DNA of 64,000 nucleotides, from NCBI GenBank assembly GCA_944990035.1, contig CALYLX010000084.1:1-64000 (forward strand), read 5' to 3'. Below the pieces are notes generated by a model. It ran no database searches. It was not told the origin of the DNA and was given only the letters and a program-made list of their open reading frames with translations. Every line of letters begins with the position of its first letter. Position 1 is the first letter of the stretch. A program made the position numbers and the translations under genes. Origin of the DNA: Clitopilus passeckerianus. Taxonomy: Eukaryota; Basidiomycota; Agaricomycetes; Agaricales; Entolomataceae. Below are positions 33,709-46,680 of the stretch, one piece after another.

Positions 33709-36700
33709 CTAGTGTTCACCCTTTGACAGGTCGAATGAAGTGTCAAGGAACTGTTGGACCTCCTTCTTGTGTTGAGACTGGAGCCAAGAATCAGCCGAAG
33801 TATTCCAAAGGAGGGAAGAATGAAAAGTACCTTGCTTCCGGTGGCAACAGAGCTAGTGGGGCCACGGCCGGCATAGTAGGGGTACTTGCCCTTATGGTGC
33901 TGAGTGCGGTTGGCAGCAGTGTAGAGGCGAGGGCCGATGTATGTCCAAGCACCGTTGTTCATTGGCTCTTCTTGGCACCACAGGAGGTCAGCATTAGGAT
34001 ACATGTCGAGGTGAGGGGTGATCTGTAGTCGGCCATTGATCAGTACCGAGCGACTTTTGGGAGGAGATAATAAAACGTACTAGATCGTAAGGAACAGGGG
34101 AGAGTTGTTCAACCCTGCTGATAGCGATGTCCTTGATGCCACGCTCTTCACGTTCCTGGAGGAGAGTATGGTAGACTTGACCTGTGCAGAGAATGTGACG
34201 CTTGATCTCTTCAGGAGCAACCAACGACTCTTGCTGAGTCTCAGGGATGTAGCGCTGGAAGTGTGTATCGCCAACCATCTCGTCAAGAGTTGAGCGAGCA
34301 CGAGGGTGACGAAGGAGAGATTTCGAGAAAAAGAGGATGAGCTATGGTACTATGAGTAAAGCAATTCGAGGTCAATAGCGGAAGGACTGACTGGTTTGCG
34401 GAAATCGCGATGAATCTGACGACGAAGGACGTGGAAGTAGTTCGCGGGTGTCCTGAAGAAATGTGTTAGTCACTGCCTTTTCAGCCAGCATAAAGCTGGA
34501 ACTTACGTTGGGTACACGACCTGCATGTTGCAGTCCTGGTGCTGCCTCTCAATCTTCTCCTGGGTAGGGAAGATATGTGGATGGTCATCACAAAGCTGCA
34601 AGAACCTCTCAATCCTTCCGCTGGAATGTTCAGGTCCTTGCCCGTCATATCCGTGAGGGAGGGACATGACTAGACCAGTCCTCTGCAACCATTTCCTTTC
34701 ACCAGCAGCAATGAATTGATCAATGATGCATTGAGCATTGTTGGCAAAATCACCGAACTGCGCCTCCCAAATTGTGATAGAGTCTGGTGACACCAGGGAG
34801 TATCCGAGTTCGAAACCGAGGGTACCGAATTCTGATAGAGAAGAGTTGCAAACGACGAAGCGTGCCTGGCTGGAACCCAGGTCATTCAAAGGAATGTATT
34901 GCTGTTCGTTGTTCTGGTCATGGATCATGGCATGGCGCTGAGAGAAAGTTCCACGCTCCACATCCTGGCCGGACAGGCGGACATGAATCTTCTCCAAAGC
35001 CAACGAACCGAAGGCAAGAGCCTCGGCGGTGGACCAGTCGATGTTCTTGCCCTCCTCTACGGACTTGCCACGGGTAGCAAGGATACGAGCTAAGTTTTTG
35101 TGGGGATTGAAACCAGATGGGTAGGAGGAAATGGCTTTGCCGACTTTCTGGAGGATAGCTTCGTCGGTACCGGTGGCGCGGGTTGGGAGTGCCCTTTCGG
35201 CCAATTCCTTAGGCGAAGGGAAGCCAGGCCAGGAAGCGGAGAGCCATTCCTTGCTGGTAGGAACGTAGTCCTTGGCAGCTGTGGCGGCTTTCTCAAGCAT
35301 GCCCCAGACCCACTTCTTGTGCTCCTCGATGTCGTTCTCGGTAAAGGTGCCTCGCCCGACCAGGAACTTGGAGTATTGGGTCAATGGTGTAGGTTGCTTC
35401 TTGATCGCCTCGTACATCCTGGGCTGCGTGAAGCTGGGTTGATCGGTCTCATTGTGACCGTGTCGGCGGTAGCAAACAATGTCGACAACGACGTCCTTCT
35501 TGAACTTGGCGCGGTAGTCTGCAGCAAGTTGGCAGACGAAGTTGACAGCTTCGACATTGTCACCGTTAACGTGGAAGATAGGTGCATCAATGGCCTTAGC
35601 GATATCGGAGGGGTAAGGAGTGGAACGGGCGAAACGAGGGTCGGTCGTGAAACCAATCTGGTTGTTCACGATAAGGTGAATGGTTCCGCCAGTGCCATAG
35701 CTGGGGAGATTGTGGAAGCCCATGGTCTCATACACAACACCTTGGCCAGCAAATGCAGCATCACCGTGGAGAAGCACGCCCATGGCGGTTTGATGGCTGG
35801 CTTCGTCATTTTCAAAGTGTTGAATGGCACGAGTTTTCCCTAGAACGACGGGATCTTCGGCTTCCAAATGAGACGGATTGGCGACAAGCGAGAGCGACAC
35901 CTTCTTGCCTGAAGGCGTCGGTCGCACGTAGTTGGCGCCAAGATGATACTTGACGTCACCAGCTGGCCAGTTATCAGCGTCGTTGCCGCCGAATTCGTTG
36001 AGAATAGCTTCAATAGGTTTACGGATAACGTTGGCAAGAACGTTAAGACGGCCACGATGAGGCATGCCAATGGTGACATGCTTGACGCCATGGTCAACAG
36101 AGCGGTCGATGAGGGCTTTCATCCCGGGAATGAGAGCCTCGCAACCTTCAAGACCGAAGCGCTTCTCGTTCGGGTACTTGCTGGCCATGAATTTCTCGAA
36201 GGACTCCGACCAGATGAGACGATCCAAAATCATTCGCTTTTCTTCTACGGTATAGTTCCAAGGCTTGGGGACTTCAACGCGCTCACGAATCCAGTCGCAT
36301 TGTTCCTTGTCGGGAATGTGGATATATTGGATACCAACAGCGCCGCCTAATTCCAAATCATTAGTATCAAAGCTCAATTAGCTTGTCATAATAAACTCAC
36401 AGTAAATGCGTTTGCTCAATGAGATGACTTCCCTCAACTTCATTGATTTGCGTTCGTCGGTGGCGAAATGGGGGAGAATACCGGGGCCGAGGGTAATTTC
36501 CTTGTCAAGATCACGTTCCGTGAAGCCATATCTGCTGAGCTCCAACTCAGGGGGGTTGACATCCGCCAAATCAGCATCCAAAATGCCGAGTGGATCAAGT
36601 TCAGCAAGGTGGTGGCCTCGCACTTGGTATGCACGAACAAGGAGTTGAACCTGAGAAGAGTATAAGGTTAACCTTCAACTGTGAGAAGAGGGAAAACTTA

Positions 36701-37052
36701 CTTTCAAGTGAACGTCAAGCTCCGAGCCTCCAGAAGGGTGCAAAGCAGGTGCACCGTCAGCGGGGTGTGGCAGATAGCCGCTGGGAGGGGCTTGATACGC
36801 ATGGCTAGCTGGAACACCCTTGTCTAATGCAGAAAAGTATGCGTCCCAGGACGCATGCACGGACTTGGGATCATTTTTCCAGTGACGATACATTTCGTCT
36901 GCGTAATAGGCATTTGTCCCGTTGGCGAACAAATCATTGTTGGTAGGTGGTCTGGCAGTGGCCAGATGACGATGAGGGTATCGAATTGAGGCTACAGGCC
37001 TCGAGAACCTCGCTGCACCTGGCAAACGCCTACCGACCAACCTGGGGATCAT
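33709..37052 (-). CDS. KGD1: 2-oxoglutarate dehydrogenase E1 component, mitochondrial
   Basis: Seven exons on the minus strand (37052-36702, 36650-36401, 36346-34507, 34452-34392, 34341-34081, 34022-33831, 33777-33709) sum to 1007 residues, the usual length. The start [20 protein letters not shown] is a mitochondrial presequence. Characteristic segments are [12 protein letters not shown], the [18 protein letters not shown] block that contacts the cofactor, the thiamine-diphosphate motif [63 protein letters not shown] and [20 protein letters not shown]. It catalyses the thiamine-dependent decarboxylation step of 2-oxoglutarate in the citric acid cycle, with E2 and E3 partners encoded elsewhere. 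All splice phases agree. The 247-codon antisense frame at 35100-35843 is a shadow. Confidence 0.97.
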
Positions 37053-37690
37053 AGTTACTGTGAAGAAAGATGGCTTTACGCCGTCGTGGTTGTCCGGGGA
37101 CTGTTGTTTATGTTTATTGATTTTCAATTCCCGTTTGCAGGCGGAAACGGAAGGTGGGTCATCGGCGTCGTTGGCTCCTTAGTCAGCAGGTCCGGCAAAC
37201 AGTTTGAGCCGGTGGCTCAGCACTTTATCCTCCTTCTCTGCCTTTGGCGTCCTCAAATGTCTACCTTGCCAGGAGTTTGTGGTTACAAACACAGGTTGTA
37301 CTTTGAAAACAATCTCTAAGATTTACAAAAACAGTCTGATTACCAGTAGGATACGAATCTGCTGCCCACAACAAGTGACATCATGTGTGACCCGAATTGA
37401 CAGTCCTCGAGGTGCTGTATTTCTCGAAGATCCGAACGACCCAAGGTCTCTCGGTTCACCCCAAGTGGCAAGACAGTTTACGCCAGGCTTTCGCTTCCGA
37501 CAGGTTAGCCTTCCAGTACTATTCAATACTCAGTACTTTGTTCCTTCAAGCAACTGCTCTTCTGATCTCTCGGACTCGGACTGTAGTTTTGGGTCGTTAT
37601 TTCCTGTTTCGTTTAGCAAGGGAAAGCTTGCCGAAGGGGTATGCAGAGAGTATCATTGCTAAATGCAAACATCTTGGCCAACGAATGAAG
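37053..37690. other. KGD1 promoter region
   Basis: 638 bp between KGD1 and the SDR gene, both leftward. It contains a CTCCGCC-poor, mixed-composition sequence with several short open frames but nothing gene-like. Confidence 0.35.
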
Positions 37691-38906
37691 CTAAAGATGG
37701 GCCTTTTCTATTCCAAGTGATATTCCCAGTATGCGATTCGACAGGTCCCACAGCCTGTCGGCGTCTTCGTCTGGTTGTGGAATGACAGTATCCTTTATTT
37801 GCGACTCTGTGATATATGCTCCTCCTTTGCCATGTATCTCAGGGGAAATGGCGGCATAGAGATAGCTCGCAATACCATGATCTACGGTCTATCCTAGAGT
37901 GAGCACTCGGTAATTGTATGCAAAGCAACTGAGTCACGAACGATGGTAGGGATCTGCCACTTCCCGTCCTTATCCGTAAGGCCTTCCGCGACGAAGTCAA
38001 GATGGGTCCCGAGGTTTGTATCCGGAATTCTGAGAGAAACTCGGTTAGTCGACTAGACTGGGAGATTTGGAGAGTGTTGACGAACGCGCCAGGATGAACT
38101 GCGAAACTTTCTATACGTCTGCTTTTCAGCTTCTTGGTCAGAGCTTTTGAAAATAGAATGTTTGCGCTTTTGGATTGTCCGTATCCTTGCCTAAAGTAAC
38201 CACATTCTTAGGTCACGAGCTATTTGTTGAGTACAAAGGGTGGCCATACCACTTGTTATATACTTTCCCATCTCTGAAGTTGATGTCGTCGAACCGGACC
38301 GGGCTGTAGGAATGACCAAAGGATGTCACAATGATGATACGGCCACCTTCTTGAATAGATTCCAGGAGGAGATTTGTAAACAAGAATGGCCCAAGGTGGT
38401 TTCTGTAGGAACACTTAGTGAAACGCAATGATTGAACATTGAGAGACTGACGCGACGAAATGGCTCTCGTAGCCATTAACCTTCCTCCAAGGAACAGCCA
38501 TGACACCCGCGTTGTTGACCAATACATCCACTTTGATCCCAAAGTTCTTCACTTCACTCGCTGCTCTCCTCACAGAATCATAATCTGCGAGGTCCATGAG
38601 TACATGTTTGATCACCGTCTTTCCATGGCTAGCGGCTGATTGTAACTCGGCCAGAGGTCGTTTCAGCCTAATGAATCTGCAGCGTTAGCCCTACAAAGCA
38701 TCATGGCAACATCACAGGAACACGCACCGTTCCTCTGATCTTCCCGTCACAATCACCGTCCCGGCCTCAGCTCCTGCAAGGAACTTCGCAAAGGCCAGAC
38801 CGAGGCCTGAGGTCGCACCCGTGATCAGGAATGTTCGACCTGCAATTCTTCCAGGGTAAGCCGCCGCGACCTGTTGCACCGCCGTTTCGATGTTGAAGTT
38901 TGGCAT
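37691..38906 (-). CDS. Short-chain dehydrogenase/reductase
   Basis: Six exons (38906-38728, 38667-38452, 38402-38250, 38190-38086, 38029-37942, 37888-37691) give 312 residues. The NAD(P) site is FLITGATSGLGLAFAKFLAG (TGxxxGxG). The second landmark is VLVNNAGVM, followed by the catalytic Ser in IIIVTSFGHSY, the YGQSK Tyr-x-x-x-Lys pair and HPGAIPDTNL. These define the classical SDR fold; retinol-dehydrogenase/WW-oxidoreductase-like members look most similar. The GRSEER after beta-2 points to NADP preference (inference). Intron 5 uses GTTCGT, an uncommon donor. The gene is the first of a possible terpenoid group with the synthase, P450 and zinc-finger gene to the right. Confidence 0.85.
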
Positions 38907-40138
38907 AGTAATCCTCGTGTTTCTGAAATTCCTCCAGCGCTCGTGGTTGTAAGTGGAGGTAGGCAAGCTTTGCTCTGGTCTTCAAACGCATCATTCACCG
39001 ATATATAGTAGTGATTGCTGGATCACGCCCCTTATTCAGTGTGGGTATTATGTATGCTCGGGGCCAGCCAATACAACTGTGAGTGGGTCGAAGTTTGGTG
39101 AATGATCGTGGCTTAATTTCAAGTGGTAAGCTCTGCGACTCCGACCACAGTCACCAGATGACGAGGCGATCTCGGTTCGGATTCCTTGCTTCGCCACTCA
39201 AGGCACGCTGCCCCAGAATATGCGATTTGACTTACGTCGGGACAGGCTCGTTGCCTTTTCCAAGGCATAACACTTGTATCCAATCGGTGCGGGCAATTGG
39301 GTCATTGGAGTTCTCCGTGTTCGAACCATTTGAACACGGCCATTTAGGTGTAGGCAGCGGGATTGACCAAAAGCGTCGGTGCACATACCATCGGTCGGTT
39401 TCGAGGAATATTTCCCTTTTTGAGATATCAAGTTCGTTGTGTTGACTCCTGTTGACTGTGGGCAACTTTCGTCTCATCCTCGATCTGCGGCCGCCCAATA
39501 AGGAAGTGCTACCTGGACACTGGACTACTTGACATCTAAACAGCAGCTGGCATACGAAGATCCCTCTATCAATTAGTGGTTTTCTCGACAAGAAAGGTAA
39601 CACTGATTGGCGTTCGCACCTTGGGCCTAAAATTGATGCGTTTGGCAGGAAATCGTCCTCAACGGGGGTTGTTTTCAAGTGGCTCAGCTTCCCAAACGCA
39701 GCTGATGCGGGTGCAAGCCACCTCTCTGGCACCGGCTAATTAGCTTCGCCAGTCTTATGATATTATCCGCCTTTGCTATACGGGCTAAAACACAGACAAA
39801 ATCTATGAAATTACTCGGGCTTGGTCAGCAGCATGGAGCAATGACTGGGATGGGGCATAACCGACCGATCTTTGAGGCTTCGGACTTTTCGTGCTAGCTA
39901 TGCGGGCGTGTACAGTTTCCTCCGGTGGACGATAACAACATCCATGTCCGACTCGTACAGTGTATGGTCGGTGCTGGGAATCTATGTTTCAAGGCTTTGG
40001 CTGGACTAGTTAAATACTGAGTCCAGATGTCATCCAGAAATCAGCAAACTCGTCTACTTCCTTCTACTCCTCTCTCTACACTTCTAAATCCGCCCGCCCT
40101 TTTAAAGCCACTCTACTCGAGTCCTACCCCAGTACACG
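38907..40138. other. Divergent intergenic region
   Basis: 1.2 kb between the starts of the SDR (leftward) and the terpene synthase (rightward), presumably with both promoters. A 166-codon frame on the minus strand (39732-39232) has no family features and no ATG in a good context. The last 120 bases before the synthase ATG are strongly C/T-rich. Confidence 0.4.
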
Positions 40139-41434
40139 ATGCCTGCCGCTATCCCTAAGTCCTACACTCTCCCTGATACTCTCCGCAACTGGCCCTGGAA
40201 GCGTGAGATCAGCCCCTACTACCGCCAATGCCAGGCCGAGTCCGTCGCTTGGCTCGAGAGCTTCAGGCCCTTCTCTCCCAAGGCTCAGGTTGCTTTCAAC
40301 AAATGCGACTTTAGTGAGTCCCTCATCGGTTTGTCTTTGAGCTGCTTCGCTAACACCTCATAGGTCTTGTGTCCTCTTTGTGCTTCCCTAAGGGTAGCCC
40401 TTACAACCTCCGCAGTGTCTGCGATCTCATGCACACCTTCTTCACTTTGGATGAGTACACCGACTACCTCGATCTCGAAGGTGTGAAGACTCTGTGCGAG
40501 GCTACTATGGATGCCATCCGAAACCCCGAGAAGCCCCGCCCTGAGGGAGAGCACTTCATTGGTGAGGTCGCTAGGCAGTAAGTCAACGTCTGCCAGTGCT
40601 GAGGACAAGTGAATTAACGAGCTTAAAGATTCTGGGCACGCGCTCGTAAGAACGCTACCCAGGCTTGCGAAGAACGTTTCGTCAAGTCCTGGCGTACCTA
40701 CCTCAACTCCGTCATCCAACAGGCGGAACGTAGGGATGCTAAATACATCTGCACCATGGAAGAGTACTTGAGTGCCCGCCGTGACAACATCGGTTCCGAC
40801 CCTTCCTTCGCCCTCCTCGAGATCACTCTTGAAGTCGACCTTCCTCATGAGGTTATGGAACACCCCACCATTGTTGCTCTCGCTCGGGATACCACCGACA
40901 TGATTGTCCTTGCTAACGTATGGGTTCTCATCTGTTGTGTTTTCTCCGTTACTAATACTTAAGGAATATAGGACATGTGCTCATACAAGAAGGAGATCAT
41001 CGCCGACGATGCTAACTACAACGCAGTCACAGTCGTCATGCACAACCACAACACCAACGTCGATGGTGGTATCCAGTGGATCTCCGACTACCACGACACC
41101 ATTGTTGATCACTTCTTGAGGCTTAGGGAGGATGTCCGCCTCAAGCAGAACGGCTTCCCTTCTTGGGGTGCCAGGATCGATCGAGAGGTCGAGGCTTATG
41201 TTGAAGGTTTGGGTCTCTGGATCCGTGGCCATGACGAGTGGAACTTCGGCTCCGGCAGGTGAGTATCGAAAACTCCGGTCAGAGGCTCCTTAGCTCATGA
41301 ACCCTTTCAGATACTTCGGTGATGAGGGCTTGGAGGTCCAGAAATCTCGCATCGTCGAATGCACCGTTTCTGCTGATCCTTTCACCCCATTCCTCATCCA
41401 ACAAGAGGAGGAGGTCGACGAAAACGATGCTTGA
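40139..41434 (+). CDS. Sesquiterpene synthase (class I terpene cyclase)
   Basis: Exons 40139-40313, 40364-40577, 40629-40917, 40972-41258 and 41311-41434 give 362 residues. The aspartate-rich metal motif is FFTLDEYTD (DExxD) and the second metal motif is NDMCSYKKE (NDxxSxxxE). [13 protein letters not shown] and a C-terminal RY pair (GRYFGDEG) complete the class I terpene cyclase set. It has no prenyltransferase domain, so it should cyclise farnesyl diphosphate, or possibly geranyl diphosphate, in the cytosol. The product cannot be told from sequence. The P450 2.7 kb downstream and the SDR upstream could modify the product. All five splice junctions agree in phase. Confidence 0.92.
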
Positions 41435-44138
41435 CTAGCGCTAGCGAGCAATTCTTGGGGGCCCATCTTAGAGGATTTCACATATTTACTCACATTCTGC
41501 ATAATTTTCTTATTTTAACCGCATCTCCATCACTCCGTCCATCATATGTATTATTCTCACTGGCAATCACGATAAAATTATTCCTCCCTATGAACTCGGA
41601 CCGGGTCCAGTCAGCCTCGGCAACCGATGATGAAGGACATGCCTTAGAAAATCTCTGATTCTTCACCTTCTTTTCCTTCATCACGTTGGTGAGGTGCCCA
41701 CCACTGACGAAATGCCGTGTCGGATAACGAGATCATCATGGGATACGTTCAATTACATCTATGTGCTTCCCCAGATTGACTTTCTTGATAGGCACCGAGT
41801 TCTCGGCGGGCTGCGTATATCACTCTGGTTCATCAAGCTATCTCCACGTGAAGCAGACTCCTACGGTGAAAACGAAAAGGCGAATGGTGGTAGACATCGA
41901 TAGGACCTTCGACGAACCTCGATAATCTCGATAATTTATCCCTTGGAGACTCGGTCTCTGTCAGAAGTCATGGTCGTGCTCGGATACCTATCGCATCGCG
42001 CCGAAACATAGTGTGAGCCGGGATTGTTTTCTTCATGTTCTATGATCTATTCGAAATCAAACTGCGGTAGAAGCTCGAAGTTAAATTTGCAGCGTACTTT
42101 GGGATGTTCAAAGGTATTATTACGAACTTTCACCCTAAAGAGCTTGAAAGATGGGCCATGTGATACGTTATGCTCTGGCATTATCTCAGTCTTATCTCAG
42201 TCAATTGAAGGAAGTTTTTGACGTCTACCGAGTTGGATGATCTTTCAAAAACAAAGTGTTCTACCACGGATCCAAATGCCTCTTGGTATGTTCTTTGGGC
42301 GACTTTCGGCCTATTTCCGTAAATACGCTCGGCAATCTGAACGTAGTACTGTACTGTACCCAGAACGGTACTGTTACCGGGTTCGCCGAAGCTTCGTCAG
42401 CTGGCGAACGAACCGGCGAACTGGACGGGGTATTACCGAATTAGGAAGGTCCAAACCGCCTTGTGCGACTAACCCAGTTCACCCTCCAAGTGGCCCAGTT
42501 TCCATCTTCACGTCTAACCTCGTTATGCGTTGAATAGAAATATGCGAATGTCAGTACAAGGTGTAACCAAATGTGCATACAGGCCATCTTGAGCTTCTAC
42601 GTACAAGGAAGATTCAATTTCTTGTAAACGGCTTGATAGAATGTGCTTACGAGGTTAAACCCAAAGGCATCCTCCACTCAGTCATCAGAGGCGCTTTTAA
42701 ACAAAATATAATGTACTCCCGCCCTCAACTTCTTTGCTGCTACAGAGAAATCTGGGCATCTTGGACCCCTGCAAGATTCACTTGGAACTCTCTAAAACTT
42801 GAAGAGACCAAGGAGCACGTTTGAAGTGGGACATTATCTCAACATTATCTGGAGCTCATACATATGTGGAATCTGGATTCGCAAGCCTGTGGAAATTATA
42901 CACACCAATGGATCCCAAACAGAGACATTGAGCCAATCCGGTAGATTCACAGAATAACAATTGAGTGGTATCATGATTTTCATGGTCGGAAGTTTTCAAG
43001 TAACATCTTGAGTAACATGGTGAGTTCACACTACCTGACCGCGCAGTTTCCGCTTTAATTTGCCTTTTGTAGCACTATCTAAAATGTGTGTAAGGAGTAC
43101 TCATAAAAGCTTGAGCGAATATTTGGATTAATGCGTACAAGGACATTCAGATGACCGTAAAGGGCATTCCAAAAAGGTATTGTACACGGATCTCCAAAAT
43201 GATTAAAAGGGTATTTGATTGGTGGCACAGAAGGTGAAGGGAATATGAGGCTTATAGCATAATTCTGCGTCCATAATCATCCTATTAAAATGGGTCTTCA
43301 CACAACTTTGTGAAGTCCTTACGCCGCCTCGGCGCCTCTGCCCGATATGCACGTGACAATTCGCCAGTTCGCCAGTTCGCCGGTTCGCCGAACCCGGTAA
43401 CACAATCGCTCTCACTGTACCAGTGCAGATCTCAGATTGCTTGGGCTGAATCACAGTACATATTCCGGCACCTCTACTATGCCACGGGCACCCCTGCGCG
43501 TCAAGGACGAACGCCGCGGTATTGTAGGGGCGTACTAACCCACTCCTACCCAAGTAGGAAGGCGCGCATGGTTTAACGGCGATAGCCCTCACATATTACG
43601 ACCAGAGGCTCGATGCTTCTGGCCAGGTTGCTAGAGCAAAGCACTAAGTCTGCAGGGGAGCAAGTTTCCGATGAATCAGGCCCCACACGGAAGAACGAGT
43701 TCCACGGCCGTCTCAGAATCCATGGACGAGCTAATAAGATGATTGACACGAACAAAGAACGTTGCAATCGAAAGCTGTGCCCAACCACAACAGCTTGGCT
43801 TGATCCCAAAGCCTGATCCGAGAGGTGCGCGCAGACCTCAACCACCACTGCCAGATCCTTTAGTACGACTTCAAGTCCCTGGGTCCTTTAAGTTCTTCAT
43901 CACCGTTTCGGAGTCTCTCAACCGTTTCCAGTCTTACGCGGTGCTAGATAGATGGCTCTTACCTAACTCCTGTTGAGTTTAAGCTTCCGTCACCTTTTCT
44001 TCCAGTACCCGGGTGTGCCCGCAATGTTCCATCGAGGTTTCGAGTGGATTCAATTGGAAGCAGTGAGGCCCTTATCTACACTGTTTGACCTGTCACTTGC
44101 TCAGGAATACTCCCGCTGCCCTTGAACTAGATTCACCA
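41435..44138. other. Intergenic region with inverted-repeat element
   Basis: 2.7 kb between the terpene synthase and the P450. No gene is supported. It contains an inverted pair of short repeats listed separately. Tandem ATCTCAGTC units lie near 42182-42200. Confidence 0.45.
42373..43401. repeat. Candidate non-autonomous inverted-repeat element
   Basis: The 13-mer GTTACCGGGTTCG at 42373-42385 occurs in inverse orientation at 43389-43401. The 15-mer GAACCGGCGAACTGG at 42410-42424 likewise occurs inverted at 43372-43386. The two units are adjacent at the right end but 24 bases apart at the left. The right end also has three GGCGAACT-like tandem units. The 1.03 kb between the outer ends has no transposase frame. 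No target-site duplication was evident. It may be a miniature element or a recombined remnant. Confidence 0.4.
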
Positions 44139-46063
44139 ATGTCCTCCACCGGCTCGCAATTGCTAGACCTCCTGAAGGGCTCATGGCATCGACTCTCATA
44201 TGGCAATGAGAGCATAGTCGATGCTACTTCCGAATTCTTGACAACGATACCAGGTTCACGATCTTCAGTATTCAGCGCTCTTAAGGATCGACCTACACTT
44301 TGTCTCCTCCTGTTGTCCGCGCTTGCTAGTATATCCATCGCTCGTTATTTACGGAGCCCCCTGAGGCACCTACCACCTGGCCCTCGAGGGCTCCCCGTTC
44401 TCGGCAACCTTCTTCAGCTTGGTGGTAATAAGCTTTGGTTACGCCTGTCGGCATGGAGGAAAGAATTCAGTAAGTTATCGCCAACCGAGAATTTGATGCA
44501 ACAACTAAGATAATTTGTTGTAGACACCGAAGTTCTCTATCTAAACATTGCTGGCCAGCACTTCGTCGTCGTCAACTCTCAGGAGGCTGCCGATGAGCTC
44601 CTTGAGCGCCGTGCTATCAAGAATACCGACCGTCCTCGCAATATCATGGTTTCAGAGCTTTTGACGGGAGGCCTTCTTTTCGTTTTCACTCGCTACAATA
44701 ACACGTTAGTTTTCGTTGTTATCTTTCGAATAAATTATCTCATAATCCCTATTATAGTTGGCGCCGCATGAGGAAGGCTGCTCACGAAGGTCTCAACAAG
44801 TCGGTCGCGCATCGCTACCAGCCAATTCAGTCGAACGAAGCCACACTGCTCGCGCACGGAGTCTTGACGGAACCTAAGGAGTGGTTCAATCATCTCCGCC
44901 GTACCGGTGCCTCTTCCGTCATGTCCGTGGTTTACGACACGCCCCCGATCAAGTCTGAGTCAGACCCCGCGGTCCAGAAGGTCAACGAGTTCGCTGCACG
45001 TTTGGCATGTGCTGGTCGCCCCGGAGCCCATCTGGTCGAGTTCTTCCCATGGATGCTCTACATCCCTCGCAGATTTGCAAAATGGAGGCGTGACGCTGAA
45101 GACTGGCACAAGAAGGACTCTGAGATGTTCCTGGGTCTCTATGATGACGTCCGTGAACGTGTTGTAGGTGATCCTTCCACTCGTAAGATTGCACAACATG
45201 ACAGGTATTATAGGCACAGGGTGATGACCGCAGCTTTACTGCAAGCTTGGTCAAGGATGGTGGTCGCCATGGCCTCTCTGATTATGAAAAGTCTTGGGTG
45301 TCTGCATCTATGTAGTAAGTGAAAATGTGCCTTCCTCGATGACTTTGCCCTCATTAACCGTACCCCCAGTGTTGCTGGCTCCGAAACCACTGCGGGAGTG
45401 ATGTCCTGGTGGATGTTGGCTATGGTTACTCACCCCGAGGTTCAAAAGATCGCTCAAGCTGAGCTCGACGCCGTAGTTGGCCGGGACCGCCTACCCACCT
45501 TCGCAGATGTACCTCACCTTCCTTATATTCAAGCGATGGTCAAGGAAGCTCTTCGCTGGCGCCCAGTTGATCCTTTCGGACTCCCCCACCATACCGTTGA
45601 GGATGACTGGTACAAAGGCATGTTCATCCCCAAGAACAGCATCATCATCGGCAACGTCTGGGATCTCAACCACAACCCTGCTGTTCATGGAGATAACAAC
45701 ATGGACTTCGACCCTGCACGCTTCATTGATAAAGATGGCAAAGTTACTCAAGAAGAGGGACACGCCACGTACGGCTTTGGCAGAAGGGTTTGTGTTGGCC
45801 GTCATGTCGCTGATCAGGCTCTCTTCATGAACATGGCAACGATGTTGTGGGCAACCGATATCGCGCCAGGCGACACCCCTGCTGATGTCGAGAACTGCTT
45901 CGAAGATGGACTTGTTGTGTACGTGCTCCTTGCATGGAGGTTTGATCTGTTTGCTCACTTGCATTTTTACAGGCGTCCTGCTCACTTTGATTGTAAAATC
46001 ACCCCTCGCTTCCCTGAAGCCCCCACGATCGTCGAATTGGAGGTGGAGCGAATTGGCCTTTAA
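44139..46063 (+). CDS. Cytochrome P450 monooxygenase
   Basis: Six exons (44139-44469, 44524-44704, 44758-45163, 45220-45314, 45370-45918, 45973-46063) give 550 residues. An N-terminal anchor (PTLCLLLLSALASISIARYL) is followed by the Pro hinge LPPGPRGLPVLGN. The C-helix reads TWRRMRKAAH, the I-helix oxygen motif VAGSETTAG, ExxR is EALRWRP, the PERF-like motif is FDPARF and the heme loop is FGRRVCVGR with the ligand Cys. It is a basidiomycete-style microsomal P450; subfamily not assigned. Oxidation of the neighbouring synthase's product is inference from proximity. The last intron (45919-45972) is 54 nt and stop-free; its retention would insert 18 residues just before the end. The ATG at 44139 is the first in frame. 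Confidence 0.9.
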
Positions 46064-46680
46064 AAGATTTTCGGGTACTTGGCCACCATTCCCTTGCTCC
46101 TCTCACGCTTTGTTAGATCATCCCACATATGTAAACTTGTTAGTGCCATGTAGTATACCAATTCATAATGTTATGACTCCGTTAACGTTGAACTATGGCA
46201 GTATTGCAAGGAACTTGACGCATTCTGTTCATGAATGAGCTCCAGTTGATACAGCCGGATCAGCGGATGGGGCCCTCTGTCACGCCGTAACGACTTATTC
46301 GTGTCGGGGATGAGCCAAGAAGCGTCCAATTGCGCAGCGACATTTTAAGGTGTCAGTGGCTGAAGAAAGATTGTCACCATGAGGTCAACGATGGGTTTGG
46401 TTGTCTCAGTTCACTCTGACAGAAGAAATCAAACGATGGTAATTCCGGGAGAACACAGGATTCGTGCCCATAATTGTATTACATTCGGCGACAAGGGTAA
46501 TAGTGGGTGGCTATTGTGTATTGTGGTGGCAGAGGTTCGTAAAGTCGTAAATTAATTATACTTGAAGTCCATGTCGCTCCAGCGACGTGGCTGGCGCCTG
46601 TCTAGTTGTACTATAGATACGTAGATAAATAGTAGAAATACAATATAATGACTATAGCTACATTAACTATTGTACAGTCT
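46064..46680. other. Convergent 3' region
   Basis: 617 bp between the P450 and zinc-finger gene 3' ends. It is A/T-rich at 46590-46680. No gene is seen. Confidence 0.4.

Noticed and set aside
35100..35843. 247-codon open frame antisense to KGD1
   Set aside because: It has no family features and lies opposite a complete, conserved gene; long antisense frames are common opposite GC-rich fungal coding sequence.
39232..39732. 166-codon minus-strand frame as a gene
   Set aside because: No ATG in good context, no domain, and no splice partner.
43359..43402. Tandem TTCGCCAG units as a CRISPR array
   Set aside because: Only three short units, no spacers of constant length, and the organism is eukaryotic.
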